A stretch of DNA of 64,000 nucleotides from Homalodisca vitripennis (taxonomy: Eukaryota; Arthropoda; Insecta; Hemiptera; Cicadellidae): positions 134,430,001 to 134,494,000 of the forward strand of contig NC_060213.1 of NCBI RefSeq assembly GCF_021130785.1. Direction: 5' to 3'. Every line of letters begins with the position of its first letter. Position 1 is the first letter of the stretch. The translations under genes were made by a program, and so were the position numbers. The notes beneath the pieces were generated by a model that was not told where the DNA came from, made no database searches, and saw nothing but the letters and a program-made list of their open reading frames with translations. Below are positions 11,500-23,333 of the stretch, in pieces.

Positions 11500-12800
11500 A
11501 TTGGAAGAAGTAGGAGAGCTGGTTGTTGTGAAACGACCTTGAAACTTCCCCCATGAAAATAATACAAATATTCAAAAATTTTAAACCCCTTATTTTTGAT
11601 TTGATAATCCTGAGAGATGTCTCGTTAAAAAAAATTATTTGTATAATTCCAAGTGCGTTTCAAGATTTAACGAGAATTTTATAGTGTCTAAATCTTTAAA
11701 CGATGAAGTACAAAAGGGTTGATGTTTTTAGAATAACCAATAAATATATAAAAAGCTAAAAAGTATTTTGATGCATATTAATATTTTTTAAATGAGACAC
11801 CTCCTACGACCCTACGATTAAAAATAAGTGGAACCGTTGTAAGTGTAAAATTATTTAAGGGGCTAAAATCACCATCTGTAGCAGAGGAAAGAAGCAATCC
11901 TTTGAAGGTGAGCTTCTCATACCTGTACCCGAATTGCCTACATCTTCTGTACGGCGCCATGTCCTGTCTCTCCTTCGTTCTTCCTTTATTTATTTCAAAG
12001 TATACAAAGTAGTTAGTTACTTATTTACCTGCTTAGGAAAGTAAAATTGAAAGTAAATAAATAAAACCGGCATGATCATTTCCTACAGTGTCTAACAGCA
12101 CTATATTAGGCCTTTCTATTGTTGTATAAATAGATTTAAATTATATTTTTGTACTGCCATTCATATTCATAATATTGCGTTTAATAATTTTTTTCGATTT
12201 TAACGTAACTTACAATATTACTGTATTTATAAAATGTAAAATAAACATTATTATCTTCCTTATTTGAAGATGAATGGCTTAAAAAATTAAGTGATTTACA
12301 ATATTTTTATCGTTCAGTTCCTAACGTCCGTTGTACCGTTTTTAACACAAGTTAACATGGTGTTTTTAGTATTTTGTAGTATTTGTATTTTCGTATATGT
12401 TTTTCTATTACAATAATTAAATTCAGTTAATAGTGGTTCATAAAATACAACTATTATTTCTCACATATTGGTTAAGGGAACACATATTTCTTGTAATGTC
12501 TTCCAAAAAAATATACCGTTCATTAATAATACGATTGCCTAATTTGTTATGCTTGTAAAAGTTTCTTGTACTTCCATCACAGTCGGGCTAGAAACAGCTG
12601 TTTTATGACCTTCACAAGACGTGTGTTATTCACGCAACGATGACACCAATAAAGTTGTAGTTTTATCTGTAGATAAAAACGTGCACTACCGTGCAAACTT
12701 GATTTCAACCATGTGCGTTAAGGATTATAACGTGGCAGGTCAATTAAATTTATTTAAGTATTCTACATCACACGCTAAATTGCAACTACAGTAAAAATTA
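11500..12800. other. AT-rich non-coding DNA, likely integrin intron
   Basis: No supported gene. It lies 3' of the integrin first-exon donor on the minus strand. Confidence 0.5.
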
Positions 12801-12807
12801 AACTCAC

Positions 12808-12989
12808 CAGTTCGATCCTCGTTCCTTGTGTTCGGCGACACTAAAACCGAACATGGACCCTGGCTCGCCGGAGTGTTTAATATAACTCTCTGTATCCACA
12901 TTGAAGCCACCAACAACACAGAAAGTGCTTAGAAACAACAACAACAACACCTCACTGAACCATAACCTCACTTCACTTGAGCCACACAT
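12808..12989 (-). CDS. Integrin alpha subunit, first coding exon
   Basis: ATG at 12989 opens a signal peptide (charged start, then VLLLLFLSTFCVVGG) followed by FNVDTESYIKHSGEPGSMFG and FSVAEHKERGSN. 'FN-D/T ... G-PGS-FGFSV--H' is the mature N-terminus of integrin alpha chains, i.e. the first blade of the beta-propeller. The exon ends in a split Trp codon (TG/G) at donor GTGAGT, exactly where the 'NWLLVGAP' motif continues in the family. The product would pair with a beta integrin at the cell surface as a matrix receptor. Only this exon is visible; the following ones should lie leftwards, probably beyond position 1. It could be any of the insect alpha classes; the PGS-FGFS wording resembles the laminin-binding (alpha-PS1/ITGA6) type, but this is weak. 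Confidence 0.8.
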
Positions 12990-13130
12990 GTTCGCGCGTT
13001 CAGCGGGCCGCGTCGCTGTAGCCGAGATCTAGGAGGCCGTGGCGCTGTTGCGTCGCCGAGATCTAGGAGGCCGTGCCACTGTCGGCCGCTTGCTATTTCC
13101 GTAGTCAGTATCGCGTTACTCCAGTGCTGG
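12990..13130 (-). promoter_or_regulatory. GC-rich leader of the integrin gene with a small tandem duplication
   Basis: The DNA just upstream of the integrin ATG is strongly GC-rich compared with its surroundings. It contains two copies of GCCGAGATCTAGGAGGCCGT (about 13020 and 13055 on the plus strand) spaced 35 bp apart. It is probably 5' UTR or core promoter; no TATA box is evident. Confidence 0.45.
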
Positions 13131-14490
13131 AACAGGAATTGATGTGATTAGAGTTTTTAGCGATAAATAAATCTAAAACGAAGCCAGTTCTCTGAAAAAT
13201 GCAAAGAGGCTACTGACAGATAAGAAAAAAACGTTGTAGCATAGATCAATTCCTCAATTTGTATTTATTGTACAGAATATGTGCATGTTAATTCATAGTA
13301 CAGTAAGGAAAAAAAACCAATCCACTCTGTAAATTATAAACGGTAATTATTTTAGGTAAATGATTTCGGCCTAAAGTGCAAAAATATAATGAACAACATT
13401 GGGGTGTTCATTCATTTCAACAAAGAAAATTTAAAGGTACTATAAATTACTCTATATAGCTTTAAATACTAAAATGCTTACATGGCAAAAGTTTTAAATA
13501 ATTATTTTACATTGCAAATTCAATTTATGTAAAATATTGTCAAAACATTGTGGAAATATATATATGTAACGTAAAGACTTTGTAGGATATATGTTGAGGT
13601 GATACAATTATTGTATTTTATTTAACAAAAACTTGTTATGAACATCAATTTATAAAAATTAGATTATTATTTAAAAGTATACTTCGTGTTAAATTAATGC
13701 GACGATACATGTAGGGTTATAATATAATTACATTTAATAGTTGAGGTAAATCTAATATTTAATTATTGAAGTTATAACTATATAAACAAAATTGTATTAT
13801 TTAAATAATTATTTATATCCCTAGAGCAAAACGTATGATAGATTGGTGTGTAATAATCTCCGAAATGTCGGACTTCAATAAATTAATATATACATTTTAT
13901 ATGACATTTGTATTGTATTTTATATGTGTATATGAAATTTGAATAAATTCAGTAACTATGTACTGTAGTATTAATTAAAACTCTATAATACAACGTTTTT
14001 ATGGCTATTTACTCTATGTAAACTTTTGGATAAAAGTTTTTATACCTTTCCTTAATCTTTTCCTGACAAAAATGTAAAAGTAAAAGATATAAATTTTTAT
14101 GTTAACATTTTAAATGTTTTGTTTTTTATATACAAATGTAATTAAAACACACATATAATGTTCAAAATTTTAAAAACACGCCCACGGATGCTAATCTTAA
14201 AAATCTCACAAATACAAATTAGCAAAGCTTTTAATTTATTCATAAGTAATTTTTATTTTTATGTACATCATAATTGTAAATTTAACGGCATGCAGGCCTA
14301 GTATTGTAGCTCTGATGGAATTAAAGTTTAATAACTCATTTTTAAAATTAAAATTGTTTTTATTTTTATAATACCAACGCTATTTTATATTACTAACTTA
14401 CCGAATAAATTTTCTTTACACAATTTTTATAAATAATGAACACGTGGGTTAATTACTGGGTATTTATTTATTTGTTATCACACTTCTGAT
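13131..14490. other. AT-rich non-coding DNA
   Basis: Very AT-rich; I see nothing functional. If 14497-14650 is an integrin leader exon, this is the intron between it and the coding exon. Confidence 0.4.
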
Positions 14491-14496
14491 ACTTAC

Positions 14497-14650
14497 GTAT
14501 ATCACGCGCAGCAGATGTAGGCACAGAACCAACACACACCGCGAAGTCGGAGGATGGACTGGAGCGCGTGGAGGCAGCGCCTACACTTGCGAGTAGCGAC
14601 ACCTAGCGTGGGCCGACCCAACTACCTCCACACTGCTCCCTCTCACACCC
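14497..14650 (-). other. Candidate non-coding first exon (GC-rich, ends in a strong splice donor)
   Basis: An isolated GC-rich block in AT-rich DNA. Read on the minus strand it ends at a consensus donor, GATATAC/GTAAGTATC, at 14497/14496. It lacks a long ORF. Its place about 1.5 kb upstream of the integrin coding start suggests a 5' UTR exon and promoter for that gene. This is inference only. Confidence 0.35.
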
Positions 14651-14957
14651 AAATCACTAGAAACAGTACACGGAACATTGTTGCCCCTCTCACCACTGAG
14701 TTACAGCCATTGTTGTGTTAGACTCAATCGTTCAATCTGGTGAATTTTGACAAGGAAGTGGGAATTGGACAGTCATCTCTTTATAAAATTTTCATATTTT
14801 ATAATTTGTATACATGACATTTAGCCACAGAGAAAGAGTAACTAATGAGTAATTTTAGTGGCTGATGCAGTTAAACTTATTCTATCTTCTAATATTCTCG
14901 TATAGAATGTATATTTTTAGAGAATCTTTCCTATCTAATCACGCAGATGCTTTCAAT

Positions 14958-15014
14958 CTATACGTTGACATAAATCAATAACAAAATTGGGCCTAACCTT
15001 GAGCCCTGAGGTCC
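14958..15014 (-). pseudogene. Non-LTR reverse transcriptase fragment
   Basis: The minus strand reads GPQGSRLGPILLLIYVNV followed by a stop, the same RT motif as at 8884. An isolated relic. Confidence 0.6.
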
Positions 15015-15040
15015 CCCCATACATTTGTTCTAATTGGAGC

Positions 15041-15077
15041 ATTTTGGGTATTTTTGGATGTTTCAAATACCCAAAAT
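15041..15077. repeat. 13-bp hairpin
   Basis: ATTTTGGGTATTT (15041-15053) and its reverse complement (15065-15077) around an 11-nt loop, next to the RT relic. Confidence 0.85.
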
Positions 15078-15099
15078 GAGGGTATTTTTTAGGTTTTGA

Positions 15100-16160
15100 G
15101 CTTCATACGACTTTTGTGAATGCTACGATGAAGTGTTGAACAAACTAGAATTGAAACTCACTCATTAAAGCCTTAAATTAAAATTAGCAACTATATTTGT
15201 TCTTCAAAATTAAAACAATTCAAAATGTACTTCCGGATATTTTTGGGCACTTACAAATTTGTTCGCTTATAATGTCTTACTTAGTTCTTAAAATGCGTTT
15301 TGACAGTTTTTACTTAGAAATTATCTTGAAAGAAAACACTTTTTCATTGTTGTAAAACAACGAAATAATTGTGTAAGGGTTCGTAATATTTCATTAAACT
15401 ATATTGTACTTCTACATAGCAAAATACTAGAAAGATTAAACTTTAAACTAATTAGTAACTAGTCTGCTATAGGTGGATTTTATTTATAATAAAGACTGTT
15501 ACATATTCTAACACAAGCTTCAGTTTGACTACTAGAAAATTATGGGAAAAATCATGTTGAAGGATGTGTTTGCTACTTTCATGATAAGAATATGCCTAAA
15601 AATAATACTTTAAGTATGTCTAATTCAATAAAAATTACATAACGTAAAAGATTGTTTATAAAATATATTTTAGTTTTTTAATCTTAAGTCTAGTTAAATT
15701 TTATAAATAACGTGGTATGATTTAAACATTTTTCAGCATAACTGTTAATACCGTATTTTAGTCTTATAGATTTCATTACAACCACTTTTCTAAAACAACA
15801 TGTATAATGTACTGTAAATTGTGTGTTAAGTGTCTGCTGTGTTGCCAGTTTTCTTGATTTTAGTTAACAATGTTTACTTTAAACAGTCTTATGTTCTTAG
15901 TTTTAGACATATAGGTATGGAAGATGTCACATTTAAAAGATATAATGCAAACATATCCAAACTTTCTTAAGTTTTTTCTATGTTTTTACTGGCTATTCAT
16001 ACAAAAACATATCTATTCTTTATATCTTTATCTATTCTTTTTGGGGAGTTTTTTATTCTCAAAAAATAAAAAAAAATATTTGAATAAATAAGGTGAAGAT
16101 TGTACACCGTTATCTCAATTCCTTTGAAATATATCCAGGCGTATCAGGGCTTAATTTAAA
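15100..16160. other. AT-rich non-coding DNA
   Basis: I see nothing recognisable. Confidence 0.4.
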
Positions 16161-16165
16161 CCCTG

Positions 16166-16194
16166 TATATAAAAGGAAGACGTATCAATTCAGT
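16166..16194 (+). promoter_or_regulatory. Candidate TATA plus initiator core promoter
   Basis: TATATAAAAGG at 16166 and an arthropod-type initiator TCAGT at 16190-16194, about 24-26 bp apart, slightly closer than usual. It is followed by a short leader and an ATG. Confidence 0.35.
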
Positions 16195-16226
16195 AATTCA
16201 TCTACAGTCAAAATCAATGCAAGGCA

Positions 16227-16415
16227 ATGATGACCAAGCTTCGTAACCAATGTACAGGTATTCATTGTCGTAACTGGTGGTGGAAGATTCGTTATCTCTT
16301 TTCTAGAAAGATAAGTGTTGGTAAACCTAAGACGGAAGTAGCCGCGTCACACAAAGAACATGGTTTACTCATACCTGAAACGTTGAATGAAACATGGGGA
16401 TTTCTAGAACGATAA
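16227..16415 (+). CDS. Hypothetical 62-residue ORF
   Basis: Begins MMTKLRNQCTGIHCRNWWWK and ends LNETWGFLER. It has a Trp-rich basic start, no signal peptide and no known domain. It sits 35 bp after a candidate TATA/initiator. An upstream out-of-frame ATG (16218) weakens the case, and a possible splice donor (CAG/GTATTC near 16257) could make this a first exon instead. Real coding is uncertain. Confidence 0.2.
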   Translation: MMTKLRNQCTGIHCRNWWWKIRYLFSRKISVGKPKTEVAASHKEHGLLIPETLNETWGFLER

Positions 16416-16429
16416 TTTTAAAGTTTGAA

Positions 16430-17981
16430 AGCACATTTCACTAGAACAGCGGATGCGTTTTATTAACGACAAATGGCATCACGGCTCATTGAGCACAATC
16501 AGCAGAAGAAGTGTTCGTGGATTGTCCAGCGAGGGATGCTCCTTCTAAGAAATTTGCGTCCTTGAAAGGATCACGAAAATATCCATCTACATATTTGCTC
16601 CGTTCAATTGTTAAAACCTATTGGTATTCAAAACAATATTAACCATCAGTTCTGGTTATGGCTGGCCTTGGGTTTACAAGAACGAAACTGTTGGAAAACG
16701 CATTTGCAACGTATTGGGCTGTTTTAATAATTTCTTTACGATGTTAACATACTGTTTTCCTGCAAATGAAGATATATAACACTGTAAAAATGAAATTTTA
16801 TTATGTATTTTTAAATCTTATTTCACATACTCGTTGTGTTGATTAGCATATTTTTGAGGTCATGTAATATTTTTTCATAATACCTATCAAAATATATATT
16901 TTCAGTTATAAGGTACTTTTTGTATGGATATAGATAGCATGCATAAAATTTATTCATTTTGCAGTATTTTTAAGGGATAGTATGTTTTTTTTACTTTTTT
17001 GAGTAAAAAAAGCAAAAATGTAAGTTTACACAATAATAATCATTTGTTTAAGGTTTGTTATTGACGATGGAAGGTTTGACAAGATAACAAGATTTCGTAC
17101 ATTTGGCATCGTTATGGTTACAACAGGTATGACACAACGTTTCGAGGATTTGAATCCATCCTCTTCGTCAGGTGAGGGAAGTTTTAGTACATGATAAAAT
17201 AAAGAATATAAAGAAGAAACGAAGGGAAAGAAAAGGGTTCAAACATAGTCAAAAGTTGCTTGGAGTCCAGTCGAGGTGTTGTCACTGCAGAGGATGCAAG
17301 TCCCGAGCAAAAGTCACGAGTACGAGAAACACAATCACACATCACACCGGCACGGATGAAAGTGGAATACTGGAAGCGGGAAAGAGTAAATCTTATGTTA
17401 TACCTTTTGTAACTATAACGATGGCAAATTTCCGAACACATGTTATCCTGTCAAAGAATCATGGATGTAACATTCCTATTCCATAAATTAAATCAATTCT
17501 TCTTTTTGTCTGTATAGAAATGGGAATGAGGTATTGTAACAAACATCGCAAAAATCTGTGAATAAAACATACATTATATATCCCCCCCCTTGCCACAAAA
17601 GCGGGATATTAAAATAATCCATTCATACTATCTTTTTAGAGCCACTAATTACAAGACTTTAGAGAAGTGTACAAAAATTAGTTATAATATCATAAGTATA
17701 TTACTGATCTAACAAGTTTTTCAAAGGAACTAACGATATAATAAATACTTAAAAATCTACGTCAAACAAATAAAGAAAGCAGAGAAAATGACATTGAAGC
17801 CCCTTCTGCATTATTGAAGAAGGCACACACCTTGATAAAAGATCAATTTGATACAGAAATTTGAAAAAAAAAACGTTTGAATCAAATTGTCATATTTGTT
17901 TCTCAGTATAACCTTTAATTAATAAAGGTTTAGGCTACATACAATAATAGTTGTCTAAAAGTAGTGTTTAGCCATTGTATT
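16430..17981. other. Non-coding DNA with dispersed-repeat similarity
   Basis: 17040-17460 contains CAACGTTTCGAGGATTTGAA-type text and GATGGCAAATTTCCG, the latter also present at 3995 (GATGGCAAATGTCCGG), so it is part of a dispersed repeat. The overlapping ORFs at 17172-17486 on both strands are not convincing genes. Confidence 0.4.
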
Positions 17982-18313
17982 CAAGGGCGTAGCCAGTGAG
18001 GGTTCCAAGGGGTCCGGACCCCCACCAATTTTCAATTTTTTAATTATTATTTTATCATTTAAATAATTCAGTATTATTGACATGTACTACTGAAAGATCG
18101 TTCTCAATAAAGAAACTTTTAAGGAACAAAATGGGGCCTTACTCTTTGTCCACTACGGGAAAATATCAGTTGCCTGGACCCCCCAATTTTTTTTCTGGCT
18201 ACGTTCCTGATTGTACTTTTTCAACTTTCTGAGGGAGCACCCTCAGAAAGTTCTGGACCCTCCTTTTTCTGGATTCTCATTTTCCCCGAAATAATTTCCT
18301 GGCTACGCCACTG
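17982..18313 (+). mobile_element. hAT-like element, internally deleted
   Basis: Ends CAAGGGCGTAGCCAG and CTGGCTACGCCACTG form imperfect inverted repeats, typical of a hAT group with 'GGCGTAGCCAG' termini. Inside, 18086-18160 encodes TTERSFSIKKLLRNKMG, the hAT C-terminal dimerisation motif ('ERSFS-LK--R--M'). A second terminus-like sequence occurs at 18194. No 8-bp target duplication could be recognised. Confidence 0.65.
18223..18252. repeat. 13-bp hairpin in hAT-like element
   Basis: AACTTTCTGAGGG and its exact reverse complement around a 4-nt loop. Confidence 0.9.
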
Positions 18314-18318
18314 AATGA

Positions 18319-18660
18319 GGCCGTGATAAAAATTTCCTCGACGTGGAAAACTTACATGTTAATTAGATAATAGTACAAAGCATGTAGCTATGGTCTCTGT
18401 ACATCGGTCTCTGTATAAATGCAGGCGAGTGGAGAAAGTTAACTGTGGCGTTACCTAGTCTATGTTTGCTGAAAGGTACGTAGTTCTTTGGCCGTGATAA
18501 AAATTTCCTCGACGTGGAAAACTTACATGTTAATTAGATAATAGGACAAAGCATGTAGCTATGGTCTCTGTACATCGGTCTCTGTATAAATGCAGGCGAG
18601 TGGAGAAAGTTAACTGTGGCGTTACCTAGTCTATGTTTGCTGAAAGGTACGTAGTTCTTT
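18319..18660. repeat. Recent 171-bp tandem duplication
   Basis: 18319-18489 and 18490-18660 differ at only one base that I can see (AATAGT versus AATAGG). No coding capacity. The duplication abuts the hAT-like element. Confidence 0.95.
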
Positions 18661-19619
18661 CCCCCACCACTTACCCCCACCAACTCCCTGCCCAAGGTCA
18701 CGAGCATAGCAACATGCATCCTACTGTATAGCCTATGTCTTGATAAAAAAAGGACAATTTAAGTGCAGCCCCCCTTATATACTGCTATTGCGGCTATACT
18801 TACAAAACTTTCAAAGTGTAATAACTACTTGACGGGATATTTCATGGAAAATTTATATGAATAGTGAAGTCTGTGTTAAATATATATATAATAATTTTAA
18901 TATCGAGTTTATTCCCCACAAACCATAACGCAGCAATAAACGTTTTACTGAGTACTGTCTCTCACTTAAAATATAATAATCGAGGTCATAATGTTGTTTA
19001 ACTGCTGGGGTCTTTTCTAGTATGTCCCCGCATTCTATATTTTAATTTCTATAAGTTAGATTACGTTACTAGAGCTACAAATGTAATTTCTAAAGGTAAT
19101 TGAGGTTAGGTTAAGCTAGGTTTTTGACAATAATTTGCAAAAACAATTGAAAAACGAGTTTATTAATTTGTACGAAAAAAACACAAATTAGTAATGAAAG
19201 ATGTTTAAAATAATATACTATTCTGGTGGCCAGAACGCTTTAAGGGGAGATGTCGCTGAAAACTTCCAAAAAACTCAAAAACATTTTTTAGGCTTATTTT
19301 GTTCCTTATTTTATTCTGAACACGTTGATATATAATACATGCATGTAATATTTGTAATTCTATATATTTTTCACATTTAAGAATCTATTGCATGTCATTT
19401 TTAGCTCATGAGGCGAGTAAAACGCGTAGCGTTATGACTAACTACTCTGTACTTCGATACATATGCCTAAGAATATCTTTCAGGATTTGTTTTTGTTAGG
19501 TTGGCAGTAGGTTACTTGATTTCAGCAATCAGCAGACAACACAGTTGAATAGTTTGTTTGTATTTATTGTTTTGGTTGTCAGTGAAAGTGTTTTCTGAGA
19601 TTGATTTGTTGTGAAAGTT

Positions 19620-21596
19620 ACTTTGAAAATGGCGAGGTGTAAGAAACTTTGGAAACGAAAATTTAGGGGAAATCAGTTTACAAAAGATATAGGCATCAAC
19701 CAGCATCAAGAAAACTTGTTTTCTAGTTCTCAAAACGAAGATATTCTAGATATAGCGGTTGAGGTTAGTACCCCATCTCAAGGTCAAAGCCTAGGCCTAG
19801 TTGAAAACTTGTTTTCTAGTTCTCAAAACGAAGATATTCTAGATATAGCGGTTGAGGTTAGTACCCCATCTCAAGGTCAAAGCCTAGGCCTAGTTGAAAA
19901 CTTGTTTTCTAGTTCTCAAAACGAAGATATTGTAGATATAGCGGTTGATGTTAGTACCCCATCTCAAGGTCAAAGCCTAGGCCTAGTTCAGGATAAGCCT
20001 ACATCAAGTTCTAAAAAGAAACTTACCTACATTACAGAGTTTGTTTGTTGAAAATGTAAGTAGTGAAAACATTTCGAAGAATGTAATAATATTGATATTG
20101 ATCTTTTGTCCAACCTAGTAGATAGTTTTGTTCTGTGTAAGTACTGTGGAAAACAAACCGTGAAACTGTCGGAAGACTCAAGTGCTCGTAAAGGCTTAGC
20201 TTGTAGAATCTTACTCTCATGTACTAATTGCAACAAGAAACAGGTCAGTTGTCCTCCAAACTTACTCCAAAACGTCTCTATGAGGTGAATAGTCGTTTAG
20301 CTTATGGTATGCGAAGTATAGGTAAAGGTGAAACAGCAGGCCGCACACTATGTGCTGTTATGAATTTGCCTCCATTCAACACTAGTTTTAATAAACATAA
20401 TAATTGTATTGAAAGGGCAATTACTGTAGTGGCTGACCATTCAATGAGGGAAGCAGCTCGCGAAGCTGTTATTGAAAGTAATGGTGACGCAGACATTGCA
20501 GCCGCATTTGATGGTACCTGGCAGCGAAGGGGGCATTCATCCCTAAATGGAGTTGTTACGGCCACCTCGTTCGATACTGGTACAGTGTTAGATGTGGAGT
20601 GTGTGACAAAATACTGCCATAAATGTGCAATAAATAAAAAAACAGTGTAAGGAAGGTTGTTCTAAAAACTACTCTGGCTCTAGTGGGGGAATGGAGAGTG
20701 TTGGCGTACAAAATATCTTTGCTCGGTCCGTTGAGTCCCGTGGTGTGCGCTACCTCAAATATCTTGGAGACGGCGATTCAAACAGCTACACATCAGTTTG
20801 TGCACAGAAACCTTACGGTGAAGTGGTTATTGAGAAACTGGAATGTATAGGCCATATACAAAAAAGGCTTGGGACGAGGCTAAGGCGATTAAAAAATAAA
20901 ATGAAAGGAAATAAGTTGGCAGATGGAAAGGTTTTGGGAGGGAAAGGTAGGCTTACTGATATTGAGGTAGATAAATTACAAAACTACTATGGCCTAGCTA
21001 TTAGAAGGAATGTTGGAGATGTAAGAAAAATGTAGAAAAGGGTTTTGGCAATATATTTTCATAAAACTTCAACTGACACTGATCCCAATCATGGCTTGTG
21101 CCCTTCCGTAGAAGATAGCTGGTGTCGGTTCAACAAACATATTGCACTAAATGACTTAGGTAAGAACATAAATAATGAAAAATATGAACACAGAAATTCT
21201 TTGCCACTAGCAGTCATGGAAACCATCAAACCTGTTTTCAGGGATTTATCTGACAAAAATTTGCTGGCCAAGTGTACACATGGAAAAACCCAAAACCCTA
21301 ATGAAAGTTTAAATAATGTGATTTGGGCAAGAGTTCCCAAAACTAACTTTGTTGGCTACAGAACATTGAAAATTGGGGTTATGGACTCAGTTATCACATT
21401 TAATGATGGTTCCATGGGGAGAGCTAGAGTACTTAAAGAAATGGGAATAACTCCTGGATTCAACGCGATTGCGGGTTTTCTTCAAGCTGACAAATTAAGA
21501 ATTAAAAAGGCAGAAAAGGCAGTCCTGCAGCTGACGAAGGAGGCAAGCCAAAAAGAAGATCTCTCAAAACGAAAAGGGAAGATCAGGAAGCAGTAA
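19620..21596 (+). pseudogene. MULE transposase, disrupted
   Basis: Reading frames in order: 19620-20051, 20106-20235, 20232-20648, 20646-21035 and 21036-21596, separated by stops and frameshifts. Hallmarks: a possible zinc-binding CKYCGKQ / CTNCNKK region, YGMRSIGKGETAG, the catalytic DGTWQRRGHSSLNG, RYLKYLGDGDSNSY, KLECIGHIQKRLGTRL, GKGRLTDIE and CTHGKTQNPNESLNN. These match the insect 'Mutator-like transposase domain' proteins, whose DDE aspartates are probably those in DGTW and LGDGDS. A premature TAG at 21033 and frameshifts near 20235 and 20645 make it non-functional. Confidence 0.88.
19710..19988 (+). repeat. Three 93-bp in-frame repeats in the MULE transposase N-terminus
   Basis: The 31-residue unit ENLFSSSQNEDILDIAVEVS, then TPSQGQSLGLV, is repeated three times at 93-bp spacing (19710, 19803, 19896) with near-identical DNA. 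The expansion kept the frame. Confidence 0.95.
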
Positions 21597-22420
21597 ACAG
21601 TGAAGAATACGGCCCTGGAGCCTTTTAAGAAGGTAAGAATAGTACATTTTTGTTTATTTTAAGGTTTTCCGAAAGTTGTGTTTTTTATTATTTAGGAACA
21701 CATATTTTTTAAGTATTAAAGATAGGGCTTTGAAATTTTAGGTGTGTGCTTTGAACAAGTAAATGAAGACTGGGTAGCAAAATCATAGTTTTTAGACAAT
21801 AGAAAAATAAATTATATCTATACAAAACTGTAATGTTTATAAAAAATTAGTTATACAAAATTACGTAAAAAAAATTTTTTTGTTAGTACTTCTAATAACT
21901 AGCAGGTTATTAAAGTTGCTACACAGTGTAGTAATATGTCCAAGGAACATTTTAGTTCATATTTCATGAGCCTATCTCATTCCATTCATGATACTTATGT
22001 TCTTTAAGTTAGCATGTATTTCTTATGGGAACACTTTCAGTGACGTCTCCCCAGTGTCCTCCAGGATTTGTTCGAACAAATCTGTGTTTTGGTGGCGATG
22101 TTTCCACAGAAACTCACACAAGTATGAGTCTAGCAAGTTGCGACTTGTACAGCATTCGTTCCTATTGCGCCGTTTTGCCGACGCCCGGATTCGATTCTCT
22201 GTGTGTGTGCTCCTGTTGTAGGATCAACAATATTTTCAGAATGGGTTAGATCACGCGATGCTTGCCCGCTGCGCAGCGCTTCGCGCTGCTTGCTCTTTTA
22301 GAAAAAAATTAACTCGCGCTTGCAAAGTCCAAGCCCAGATCAAGCAGCGCGCGTTTATCACTGATATTTAATTACGATCTTTGTGAATGCGGGGACATAT
22401 TAGAAAAGACCCAACTGCTG

Positions 22421-23330
22421 ATTGATAGTCAGCTGATTTTTGCATTTAACAGCTGTAATAACTAGCTTATTACAACAATAACTTTGAGCATTTGCTGTAA
22501 CATTTGTTTAGATGAAAAAACGCATTACAATTAATTTGTTGTTTAAGCGAATTGATTTTTTTTTAATTTTGTTTGTGTGTTGTGTAGTGTGATTTACACT
22601 ATTTTATTGAGTTTTACTTAATTTAAATAAGTTTGTTCCTAATTAGAATCTACAATGAGGTAGTAATTTCAGCCATCAAATTTTATAATCATCTAAAAGT
22701 TTAAGTAAGGATTTTTCATTTGTTTTTTTATTTAATAAATTTAGTAGATACACTCATTTGAATATTAATAAAATGGTATATTATTAAAATTGTGTACACA
22801 CCACTGGTAGTATGTTTAAAATTGATATTATTATATAACCGTAGCTAGCTGTTTATTGCGGCTTCGCACGATTTTCGTAAGCTTTGCCGATGTATGAGCA
22901 CTTCTGGTTCTAGTGAATTATGTTTCCAACGCCGATGTAGAGTTTACCTTGTTGCCACGATTAAGAAAATCTGTCAAAAGTGTATGTTTATAGACATTGT
23001 ACACGTGCATGTACTTTATTATAAAGTTGTCTCACAATGAAGCTTTAAGTTTAACCAGAAATGTATTTTAAAGGCAAATACATCAAAACATAGCGCCTTC
23101 AAATATCGTTTGGCTATTTAATATACGTAACTGTCTCGTAATTGTAGTTTATAATGTGCAGGCGCTTTGATAACTTTTATATTTTGCAGCGCCGCCCAGT
23201 GGTGAGTGACATCAATGAGCATAGCATCGATCATACCTTCTATGTGGAAAAATAAATATACATACAATTTGTCATAATGATCGGTCAAATAGTTTCTGAG
23301 TCTATAAAGGACATACTGACAAACATATAT
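22421..23330. other. AT-rich non-coding DNA
   Basis: Contains GCGGCTTCGCACGATTTTCG near 22857, a motif reminiscent of a degraded dispersed repeat. No gene seen. Confidence 0.4.
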
Positions 23331-23333
23331 ATG

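Larger units (their letters stand above)
19008..22412 (+). mobile_element. Mutator-like (MULE) DNA transposon, 3405 bp
   Basis: 28-bp terminal inverted repeats GGGTCTTTTCTA(G/A)TATGTC... ending CCGCATTC at 19008-19035 and 22385-22412, one mismatch. Both ends are flanked by the 8-bp target duplication AACTGCTG (19000-19007 and 22413-22420). It encodes a broken transposase of the Mutator-like domain family (19620-21596). Intact termini and target duplication indicate a fairly recent insertion. Confidence 0.92.

Noticed and set aside
22187..22200. tRNA B-box-like GGATTCGATTCTC
   Set aside because: No A box at the right distance and no cloverleaf.
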